The notes under the pieces were generated by a model. The model was not told the origin of the DNA. It searched no databases and saw only the letters and a list, made by a program, of their open reading frames with translations. 18,218 bases of DNA from Bacteroidota bacterium (lineage in GTDB: Bacteria > Bacteroidota > Bacteroidia > Chitinophagales > Saprospiraceae). Every line of letters begins with the position of its first letter. Within the stretch, counting starts at the first letter, position 1. Position numbers and translations under genes: made by a program. The stretch lies in the NCBI GenBank assembly GCA_018969455.1, contig JAGWYI010000019.1, forward strand, positions 1 to 18,218, given 5' to 3'. Positions 5,899 to 13,428 of this stretch are shown here, in pieces.

Positions 5899-8760
5899 TT
5901 AGTGTGCCTCCAGCCAATTCTCACCCACGCCCATTTCCACCAAAATGGGAACCTTCAAATGGGGCATGGCACGCGTCATTTTTTCAAATACTATCGGTTT
6001 CAAACGCTCCAATTCGTCGCGGTGTACATCGAAGACCAATTCGTCGTGCACCTGAAGAATCATGTTGGATCGAAATCCTTCCGCGCGCATGGCTTCCCGA
6101 AGCTGAATCATGGCAATTTTGATCAAATCGGCTGCTGTGCCTTGAATCGGCATGTTGATGGCAATGCGTTCCGACATGGAACGCATCATGCCGTTTTTGC
6201 TGTCGATGTCGCGCAACATGCGTCGGCGACCCAGCAAGGTTTCCACATACCCGTGCGTGCGGGCAAATTCCACCGTACGCTCCATGTAGTGTTTCAAACC
6301 TTTGTATTGGGCAAAATAGTTTTCGATCAATACCTTGGCTTCGGCGCGTTTGATGCCCAACTGGTTCGATAAATTGGTGGCGCCTGCTCCATAAATGATG
6401 CTAAAATTCACGGTTTTTGCTGCCCGTCGTTGATCGGATGTTACAGCCTCGAGCGGAACGCCATACACCCGCGCTGCTGTGGCCGTGTGAATGTCCAGAT
6501 TTCGTTGAAAAGCATCCAGCATGGCCTCATCTCCGCTGATTTCTGCAATCAGGCGCAATTCTATTTGGGAATAGTCGGCTGAAAGAATCACGTGGTCGGC
6601 ATCGCGCGGGATAAAGGCTTTACGCACTTCGCGTCCTTCCACCGTTCGGATGGGGATGTTTTGCAAATTGGGATTTTGGCTGCTCAAACGACCCGTGGCA
6701 GCAATGGTTTGGTTAAATTGGGAATGAACCCGTCCGGTACGCGGATTAATCAAGGCCGGGAGTGCATCTACATAAGTGCTTTTGAGTTTCATTAAAGCCC
6801 GATGTTCCAAAATATCGCCGCAAACCGGGTATTCGGCTGCCAATTCCGACAAAATTTCTTCGTCGGTGCTGTATTGCCCGCTTTTCATTTTTTTGCCCGG
6901 ATAGGGAATTTTCATGCGGTCGAACAATACCTCACCCACTTGTTTGGGGCTCGCCACATTAAACGTGTAGCCGGTCGTATCGAGTACTTTTCGCTCCAGC
7001 ACCGCAATTTTTTCAGCCAGTTGACCCGAGTACTCCTTTAAAAAGACGGGATCGATTCGGACACCGGCATGTTCTATGTCGGTAAGTACTTTTACGAGCG
7101 GTGTTTCCACCTGATGAAACAATTTGACCAGATGTTGGCCGGCTGCTTCCAGTTTGGGTTCCAGGTGTTGCCGCAGTTGCAAGGTTATATCGGCGTCTTC
7201 GGCGGCATATTCTTTGATCAAATCAAGGGGCACGTCGCGCATGGAACCTTGTTGAGCTCCCTTTTTGCCGATCAAAGTTTCAATTTTGACGGGAGCATAA
7301 TTGAGGTAGGTTTCCGACAAATAATTCATGTTGTGCCGCAAGTCGGGTTCCAGCAAATAGTGGGCAATCATGGTATCGAAATAAGCCCCGCGCAGTTCCA
7401 CATTGTAGTTGCGCAACACCAGGGCATCGTATTTCAGGTTTTGCCCTACTTTTTCGATTTTTTCACTTTCAAAAACGGGCCGAAATTCGTCTACGATGGC
7501 TTGTGCCGCTATTCGGTCGGCCGGAATGGCCACATACCAGGCTTCGTGAGGCTTAAAAGCAAAGGAGAAACCCACCAGATCTGCCTGGGTGGCGTCTAAT
7601 GCGGTGGTTTCGGAATCGTAACTCACGCTTGGGCGGGCGAGCAGTTGTTCGAGCAATGCAGCGCGGCCTTCAGCGGTATCCACCAGGTGATAGGTATGGT
7701 CTACATTCTGGATGTTTTTATCGGCAATTCGATGCGCGATGCCCGATTTTTCGTGGATACCGCCTTCCATGGGTTGCGCGGCGGGGTCGTTGGCAAACAG
7801 ATCTCCTTGGGCGGAATCGGATTGTTTGGGAGCAGATTTTTTGGTTCCTGCATCTGGTTTGGGACTGTTGGCCTGGGGGCCGCCACCCAGGGGGTGTTTC
7901 AAAATGGCATCAGCCAGGGTACGAAATTCCAGTTCGGTAAAAATACTAAGCAAGGCCTCTCGATCGAAAGCTTCGATTTCGAAATGCTTTTCATCAAACT
8001 CGATGGGGGCATTGATGTCAATGGTGGCCAGCCATTTAGAGAGGGTGGCTTTTTCGCCGTGGGTTTTTACAATTTCCTGTTGCTTGCCCTTTAATTTATC
8101 GGAATTAGCGAGCAGGTTTTCGATGTTGTCGAATTCTGCGAGCAGTTTCACGGCCGTTTTTTCGCCGATGCCTGGCAATCCGGGAATATTATCCACCGAA
8201 TCACCCATGAGCCCCAACAAATCAATTACCTGATCGACCCGCTGGATGCCCCATTTTTCGCAGACTTCTTTTACCCCCATTATTTCCACCTCGTTGCCTT
8301 GGCGGCCGGGTTTGTAGAGAAAAATGTGTTCGTCTACCAATTGGCCGTAGTCTTTATCGGGAGTGACCATGTAAACGTCGTACCCCGCTTTTTCAGCCTG
8401 TTTGGCCAGGGTTCCAATCACGTCATCGGCTTCGTAATTGGGCACCGTAATGACTGGAATATTCATGGCGCGCACGATTTTTTCCACCCATGGGATGGCC
8501 AGGGTTATGTCTTCGGGTTGTGCTTCCCGGTTGGCTTTGTACAAATCGAAGGTTTCGTGGCGAAAAGTTCCGCCAGGCGGATCAAAAACCACTGCGATGT
8601 GGGTGGGTTTTTCGGTTTGCATCATGTCCCACATGGTGCGCATAAAACCCTGAATGGCTGAAACGTTCCAGCCTTTGGAGTTGATGAGGGGTCGCGTTAT
8701 GAAGGCGTAGTGTGCCCGGTATATCAGGGCATGACCATCGAGCAAAAAAAGTTTTTTCAT
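5899..8760 (-). CDS. polA: DNA polymerase I
   Basis: This enzyme fills gaps and removes primers in lagging-strand synthesis and repair. I chose the ATG at 8760 (953 aa), which begins MKKLFLLDGHALIYRAHYAF as in the family; a GTG at 8778 would add six residues. The 5' nuclease domain (about 1-290) has the acidic cluster at D60, Y109-EADD and D135/D137, plus the helix-hairpin-helix GLPGIGEKTA. The 3'-5' exonuclease domain (about 355-535) keeps all DEDDy residues: D382 and E384, D445 (NLKYD), Y518 and D522, so proofreading is expected. The polymerase domain has motif A D729 (LSADYSQIELR), motif B R778-K782-F786-Y790 and motif C H905-D906-E907 (QVHDE). A low-complexity linker at about 290-350 contains QGDLF (318-322), a clamp-binding-like motif. 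It lies 137 nt downstream of the secreted-protein operon. Confidence 0.97.
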   Translation of the reverse strand: MKKLFLLDGHALIYRAHYAFITRPLINSKGWNVSAIQGFMRTMWDMMQTEKPTHIAVVFDPPGGTFRHETFDLYKANREAQPEDITLAIPWVEKIVRAMNIPVITVPNYEADDVIGTLAKQAEKAGYDVYMVTPDKDYGQLVDEHIFLYKPGRQGNEVEIMGVKEVCEKWGIQRVDQVIDLLGLMGDSVDNIPGLPGIGEKTAVKLLAEFDNIENLLANSDKLKGKQQEIVKTHGEKATLSKWLATIDINAPIEFDEKHFEIEAFDREALLSIFTELEFRTLADAILKHPLGGGPQANSPKPDAGTKKSAPKQSDSAQGDLFANDPAAQPMEGGIHEKSGIAHRIADKNIQNVDHTYHLVDTAEGRAALLEQLLARPSVSYDSETTALDATQADLVGFSFAFKPHEAWYVAIPADRIAAQAIVDEFRPVFESEKIEKVGQNLKYDALVLRNYNVELRGAYFDTMIAHYLLEPDLRHNMNYLSETYLNYAPVKIETLIGKKGAQQGSMRDVPLDLIKEYAAEDADITLQLRQHLEPKLEAAGQHLVKLFHQVETPLVKVLTDIEHAGVRIDPVFLKEYSGQLAEKIAVLERKVLDTTGYTFNVASPKQVGEVLFDRMKIPYPGKKMKSGQYSTDEEILSELAAEYPVCGDILEHRALMKLKSTYVDALPALINPRTGRVHSQFNQTIAATGRLSSQNPNLQNIPIRTVEGREVRKAFIPRDADHVILSADYSQIELRLIAEISGDEAMLDAFQRNLDIHTATAARVYGVPLEAVTSDQRRAAKTVNFSIIYGAGATNLSNQLGIKRAEAKVLIENYFAQYKGLKHYMERTVEFARTHGYVETLLGRRRMLRDIDSKNGMMRSMSERIAINMPIQGTAADLIKIAMIQLREAMRAEGFRSNMILQVHDELVFDVHRDELERLKPIVFEKMTRAMPHLKVPILVEMGVGENWLEAH

Positions 8761-8788
8761 AATCAGGGTAATTGGCACATACAGGAAG

Positions 8789-8796
8789 CGAAGATA
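8789..8796 (-). promoter_or_regulatory. Candidate -7 element for polA
   Basis: Read on the minus strand this is TATCTTCG, one mismatch from TAnnTTTG, 28 nt upstream of the polA ATG. A TTTG at 8821-8824 (minus strand) is a possible -33 element, but its 24-nt spacing is long. TCAAATTTGA at 8820-8829 is a perfect palindrome overlapping that site. Confidence 0.35.
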
Positions 8797-8897
8797 CGGG
8801 TAAATGGCGACTTGTTATTTCAAATTTGACATAAAGTGTTTGAAATATTGCCGTTTTGTTTTACCCATCACTTCGCTTCTCGCATGAACTGTACCAA

Positions 8898-10613
8898 TTA
8901 CCGCTGTACGATCAGTTTGCCGCTGCTTTTATGGCCTGATTTATCTGCAATTTGATAAAAATAAAGTCCGTCGGGCAAGAAATGTCCATTTCCGTCACTG
9001 CCATCCCATTCAATTTGAAATTTGCCGGATGGGACAAATGCATTGCTCAGGAGTTGGCGCACCAAGGCGCCGTTTTCATTGTAAACGGCCAGATTGATTG
9101 TTTCTGCTTCCTGGAGCGCAAATTCAATATATACCGCCCCGGCAGTTGGGTTGGGGTAAATCCGTTCTTCTGAATAGTTGCTGTTCCAGAGCACCGGTGT
9201 TCCGGTGTACAGGGAATCGTAACAATTCGTTTTGCCAATAAAATAGGACGCCGAAACATCGCCGTTTTTGCGGGTGGGGGTTTCGTTTTGAGGCAAATAA
9301 ACGCGCACATATTCGGTTTTAACGCCCTCGGGTGATACACTTACCCTCAAATGTCCGGCATTGGGCAGAATCTGGCCTTCAAAGTAGCCATATTCGGCGG
9401 CCTGGTTGGCATTGGAAAAATTGGGCAAACTGGGTTGCGGCGTTTCCTGATACACCAAACAATCTTTTTCCTGTCGACCAAAAAAGTGATCATGACCATG
9501 GAAAAAAATGCTGACCCGGTGTTTGGTCAATAAGTCTTTGATGGGTTGTGCCCAGCCTGGCCGATTGGCTGTCCAGCCTTCTGAATTGTCCAGGTTTTTT
9601 CCGCCCCATTCGTATCGGTTGGCAAATTCGGTTCCCCCGCGGCCCAATGGGTCGCCCCCAATGAGGTGATGGGCAAATACAAATTTGTAAGACGCCGTAC
9701 TTTGTTCCAGGGTATTTTTGAGCCATTCATATTGTCCCCTGCCCAACGTCCAGCGCCAGCCATTGAGTGAATCTGGTTTGGGTTTGGTGTACCAGTAGGG
9801 ATCGAGTACCACAAAAAGGGCATCACCCCATTGCCAGGCATAATAATTTTCCCGAAGGCCTACAAAGGGATGATTCGTCGTGTCGCCCGTGTAAAAGCCA
9901 TTGGGTGTTGGATTGAGAAAATATTTTTTCCGCTCCAAAGTACCGTATACTGCTACATTTTCACCCGTTTGGTTGAGTTGCCAGCCCGCCTCGCCTTCAT
10001 GATTGCCCAGGCAGATGTACAAGGGAACACTGTGACAAATGGATTCGTAAAATCGCCGCAAATAATGCACCCGCCAGGTCACCGTGTCGTGGGTGATCTT
10101 GTTTTGGGCATTTTTCATTTTGTCTGACATAAAAATATCTCCCAAATCGACCATAAAATCGGGGTTGTCGGCCAATTGATTTTGCAAGCAGCGCCGATAC
10201 AAGGCCGTGTCGCTGAAATTGTCGAGGTGTGGATCTGCCTGTACCGTAAAAACAAAGGATTGTCCGGGTGTTCGCTGGGTTCGAAAGGTGTGATGGGCAC
10301 GGGTGGTAAATGCGCTGGATCCGGGGTTGCGGTGGCAAACCCGGTAATAATATTGCGTATTGGGAGAAAGCTGGTTTAAAACAAATTCGGCTGGCTCCAG
10401 CGCAGCAAAAGTTTTCCAAGGCGATTGGTTTGTTAAATTGCCGCTTTGAGTTCCATATTGTACGCATACTTCGGCTGCATCGGAAAAGACCAATTGTAAA
10501 TCTATGCTGTTGGCGGTAGGCCGTCCGAGCAATTCGGCGTGTTGCAGGGCTTGGGCATGCATCTGATGGACGGCCAAAAAGGCCATTACGTACCCAAATA
10601 AACGAATTTTCAT
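8898..10613 (-). CDS. Secreted purple-acid-phosphatase-like metallophosphoesterase with T9SS tail (paralogue 1)
   Basis: The 571-aa protein is a calcineurin-type phosphoesterase, probably acting on phosphate esters outside the cell. Residues 1-20 form a signal peptide (cut near MHA|QA). An N-terminal fibronectin-like domain (about 25-115, ending FRTQRTPG) resembles the purple acid phosphatase N-terminal domain. The dinuclear-metal motifs follow in order: D127-x-H129 (ADPHLD), G158-D159, G203-N204-H205-E206, H315-H316 and G373-H374-D375-H376. The C terminus has YPNP at 486-489 and a FlgD-like Ig fold (IEWDGSDGNG, LPDGLYFYQI), typical of T9SS type A cargo. It is the last gene of the operon, 6 nt after the DUF1566 gene, and shares motif order with the first gene. 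Substrate is not predictable: it could be a phosphomonoesterase, phosphodiesterase or nucleotidase. Confidence 0.88.
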   Translation of the reverse strand: MKIRLFGYVMAFLAVHQMHAQALQHAELLGRPTANSIDLQLVFSDAAEVCVQYGTQSGNLTNQSPWKTFAALEPAEFVLNQLSPNTQYYYRVCHRNPGSSAFTTRAHHTFRTQRTPGQSFVFTVQADPHLDNFSDTALYRRCLQNQLADNPDFMVDLGDIFMSDKMKNAQNKITHDTVTWRVHYLRRFYESICHSVPLYICLGNHEGEAGWQLNQTGENVAVYGTLERKKYFLNPTPNGFYTGDTTNHPFVGLRENYYAWQWGDALFVVLDPYWYTKPKPDSLNGWRWTLGRGQYEWLKNTLEQSTASYKFVFAHHLIGGDPLGRGGTEFANRYEWGGKNLDNSEGWTANRPGWAQPIKDLLTKHRVSIFFHGHDHFFGRQEKDCLVYQETPQPSLPNFSNANQAAEYGYFEGQILPNAGHLRVSVSPEGVKTEYVRVYLPQNETPTRKNGDVSASYFIGKTNCYDSLYTGTPVLWNSNYSEERIYPNPTAGAVYIEFALQEAETINLAVYNENGALVRQLLSNAFVPSGKFQIEWDGSDGNGHFLPDGLYFYQIADKSGHKSSGKLIVQR

Positions 10614-10619
10614 AAAAGT

Positions 10620-11807
10620 TCAGGATTTGATCAAACGGATCATTTGCATTGGATTGCCTCCAATCGTTAAAAAATAAGGGCCGGAGCTCAGGTTGGAAAA
10701 GTCTTCTGCTGCAATGTTTTTTCCGGCAAAGATCAATTGGCCATACACATTCCACAGGCGGTAATCAGCCTCTGGATCTGTAGGGAAAAGTTGAATTTTT
10801 GAGGTAAATGGATTGGGAAAAACCATTTTATCGAGAATCTCCATTGTGGCAGCTGCCGTGGTAGCGGAATTGCCCCCGCGAACACAAAGGATCAGGTTTT
10901 TGGCCGTTTTTTCTGTATAGGTTACAATACCGTATCGTGTATCGAGGTACCAGGCGCGGGCAGGGAAATTGGGGAGAGAAGTGGAGGACCAATATTTTCC
11001 GGGTACGGCGCCCTTAAAAACAGCCGGATTGATGGAAGGCTGAAAACGCGTTTCGTCGTTGATGGATTGTAGTTCTTTAATATTGGGCAAACGCCAGTCG
11101 TTTTTGCCCTCCAGTAACAGATTTTCGGCGAAAAACAGGGCATTTTCCCAGGTAATGGAGTCTTTTGGTAAAAAAGCCTGCCATTCCAATCCGGTTAAAC
11201 TGTCATAAACGATGCTATCGAGTGTTACTAACTGCTTGGCAATCGATTGTGGGGAGTGCACATCGCGCACTGCGCGCGCGTGCATTTTTTTACTGCCTCC
11301 AGCGCTTACGGTTTCCGATTTTGGATGGTTTCCGATTCCGCCGCCGGCATTGGTCACCCATATTTTGGCGGCATTGTCGGCTTGCTTTTCGCTGGTCCAC
11401 CAATATTCGGCGCCGGTATTGGTAAAAGCATTTTGATCCAAAGCCGGATTGGGTTTGCTGTGATTTAAAATGGAAAACGCTTCCTGGGCACTGGGCAAGC
11501 GCCAATCGGAATACGTTGCCAATGTCAAATTGGTACAATACTGCTGTGCATTTTCAAAGGTCATTTCGCCGCCATCCGTTTGTTGCCACATCAAGCCAGT
11601 CACAGTGTCGGTCACCGTTCCATCGCCATTTACCTTAAAAAACGGGGTATGGATCGAATAATCCGAGTCTTCACCGAAAGTATTGGTAAAGCTCTGGATT
11701 TGCCCTGTATCGGGCAGCCGGTACATGGTTTTGGGAACAGATTGTGCAACCAGTTGTCCCGAAATTGCCACGAGAGCCCAAGCGAGGAGCTGTTTCAAAT
11801 TTCTCAT
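10620..11807 (-). CDS. Secreted tandem DUF1566 (Lcl C-terminal-like) protein with T9SS tail
   Basis: The 395-aa protein has a signal peptide at 1-21 (LVA|QS). Two copies of the DUF1566/Lcl C-terminal domain follow. The first (about 56-182) has DTVTGLMWQ, ENAQQYC and the hallmark DWRLP at 101-105, ending in HARAVRD. The second (about 198-311) has DSLTGLEWQ, ENALFFAENL and DWRLP at 237-241, then YWSSTS and ILCVRGG. The fold is usually treated as an extracellular binding or lectin-like module, and no catalytic residues are known to me. FPNPF at 330-334 begins a short T9SS sorting tail (GQLIFAG, SGPYFLTI). The ATG overlaps the stop of the YHYH gene in an ATGA, so the two are probably translated together. 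It may anchor or present the neighbouring phosphatases, which is inference from context only. Confidence 0.85.
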   Translation of the reverse strand: MRNLKQLLAWALVAISGQLVAQSVPKTMYRLPDTGQIQSFTNTFGEDSDYSIHTPFFKVNGDGTVTDTVTGLMWQQTDGGEMTFENAQQYCTNLTLATYSDWRLPSAQEAFSILNHSKPNPALDQNAFTNTGAEYWWTSEKQADNAAKIWVTNAGGGIGNHPKSETVSAGGSKKMHARAVRDVHSPQSIAKQLVTLDSIVYDSLTGLEWQAFLPKDSITWENALFFAENLLLEGKNDWRLPNIKELQSINDETRFQPSINPAVFKGAVPGKYWSSTSLPNFPARAWYLDTRYGIVTYTEKTAKNLILCVRGGNSATTAAATMEILDKMVFPNPFTSKIQLFPTDPEADYRLWNVYGQLIFAGKNIAAEDFSNLSSGPYFLTIGGNPMQMIRLIKS

Positions 11808-13402
11808 TGTACCACGATTTTGCGCGACGTTGAGCCGTGTTCAAAGATTATTTTCAGGATGTATACGCCTTTTTCAAGACCTTCCAGGCGTGTTGTTGTA
11901 GTAGCGTTTTGTTGCTGAAGCAATCGGCCATTCAAATCGAATACCTGCAAGTTTTGTGCATGATTACCTTCCGGCTCTGAAATTTTTACGTAAACATCTC
12001 CGACAGAGGGGTTAGGGTAAACAAACACAGCTGATGCCAAAACAAATGCTTCTTGGGTGGGCGTGCTTACGCTGCAAGGCAGATGCCCGTTGTAGGTTTG
12101 GGTGGTTGTTCCGGTGGGTGAAACAAAGTTGAAGGTGTACTTGCCGCCTGGGGTCCAGCTGTACTCCACATTATAGGCGCCTCCGTTTCGGGTATAGGAA
12201 AGGTTGTAGCCATTGTTTGTCCCGTTGGACACACAACTGATGATGCTGGCGCCGCTCAATGGTTGCAAAAACGGGCGAATGGGTTTTGCGCTTGCTTGCG
12301 GAACAATTTGCAAGCTGGTATCTTCGGTCACTTTTCCCACCATGTTGCCAATCATGTAAGGAGGATTGGCGGTACCATGGTAGTGATACACACCGGCATT
12401 GTCGAAATGCCCATGATTGGCATCGAGGGGCAACATGGCGCTGCCGTCGGGTTCCTGTGCGCCATACACGGCAAAACCGTCGAGGGCAAAGGCGATGGGA
12501 AGCACTTCGCTTGTTACAGGGTCGAGGTGTAGCGGTGCAATGTGGTAATGATAGTCATCGGCCCGGCCGCAGTGCCCGCCCCATTGATCGAGTTGACCGT
12601 CGGCCTGTGCGTCTACACCGGTATTGGTAAAAGGGTTAAAAATCGGAATTCCATTGGCGGCAATGGCCACTGCGCCACGCAGGAAGTGTTGAGCGTTCAC
12701 GGGTACCGGTTGGACGGCCAAAACCGGGTTGAGCGGAATTTGCCAGGCATTGTTGCCATTATAACATTGCGGAATGGGCACTTGTTGCTGCCATTTGGTA
12801 ATGCCGGCCATCATGGGATGTGTGGCAGGAATGCCATTGGATTCGACATAAAACCAGTTATTGTCCCAATGGGTGGCCAAATTGGATTTAAATGGCTGAA
12901 AAGCGCTGTCAACAAATTGTGGATCGGTGCCCATTAATCTGCTACCCACGTGCAATTTAAATGACAATAAAAACAAAGCAGCCAAACTCGCAGCTGAGAG
13001 CGACCATTTTTTCCCATTGGAAGGTAAAATATAGCCCAAAAACAACAAATAGGCGAGTGCCGCCAAGATCCATAAGGCGTCTTGGGCGGTAAATGCCCAA
13101 TTGTGCCCGTTTGGAGCAGGCTTTATTGAGGCATTCAATTGCGCGATTTCTCTTTGTTTGATGTGAATAAATGCAAGATCCTCCCTGGAAAAATCGCTCA
13201 GCGGGAAGTTGAGCACTTTGCCTTCCCGATCTTCGAGGTATACCCGGGAATCTTTTATCATCAGGAAAGAGGCATTCAGGGTATGCTTTTCATTGATGCG
13301 CCACACGCGCAAGGGTGCGTGTGTGCCCTCAAGGTTGTGGGCTGCCAGGCCTGTTAGGCAGCAGATACTTAATGTCAGCGCAAGAAGGTATTTAATCGCC
13401 AT
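11804..13402 (-). CDS. SHD1-like + YHYH-domain protein with two internal helices and T9SS tail
   Basis: I chose the ATG at 13402 (532 aa); a TTG at 13411 would add three residues. Residues 1-21 are a signal peptide. About 30-80 match the SHD1-type small beta domain (LRVWRI, ASFLMIKDSRVYLEDREGK, PLSDFSREDLAFI). Two hydrophobic stretches at about 109-126 and 134-150 look like a transmembrane hairpin. The YHYH domain follows (about 155-385), with HCGRADDYHYH ending at 287, FALDGFAVYG, DANHGHFDNAG and a second YHYH at 339-342. The many paired His and Asp residues suggest metal binding, but the family's function is unknown. VYPNP at 461-465 starts a T9SS sorting tail. It lies 26 nt after phosphatase paralogue 2 and overlaps the DUF1566 gene by 4 nt. 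A membrane hairpin in a T9SS cargo is odd, so its location is uncertain. Confidence 0.83.
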   Translation of the reverse strand: MAIKYLLALTLSICCLTGLAAHNLEGTHAPLRVWRINEKHTLNASFLMIKDSRVYLEDREGKVLNFPLSDFSREDLAFIHIKQREIAQLNASIKPAPNGHNWAFTAQDALWILAALAYLLFLGYILPSNGKKWSLSAASLAALFLLSFKLHVGSRLMGTDPQFVDSAFQPFKSNLATHWDNNWFYVESNGIPATHPMMAGITKWQQQVPIPQCYNGNNAWQIPLNPVLAVQPVPVNAQHFLRGAVAIAANGIPIFNPFTNTGVDAQADGQLDQWGGHCGRADDYHYHIAPLHLDPVTSEVLPIAFALDGFAVYGAQEPDGSAMLPLDANHGHFDNAGVYHYHGTANPPYMIGNMVGKVTEDTSLQIVPQASAKPIRPFLQPLSGASIISCVSNGTNNGYNLSYTRNGGAYNVEYSWTPGGKYTFNFVSPTGTTTQTYNGHLPCSVSTPTQEAFVLASAVFVYPNPSVGDVYVKISEPEGNHAQNLQVFDLNGRLLQQQNATTTTRLEGLEKGVYILKIIFEHGSTSRKIVVQ

Positions 13403-13428
13403 GAAATTCAATTGGTTATGAAAAAAAA

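Noticed and set aside
5814..8661. Plus-strand open frames inside polA (for example at 5902-6372, 7069-7599 and 8299-8661)
   Set aside because: They are antisense to conserved polA domains, have no recognisable motifs, and follow from the codon use of the real gene.
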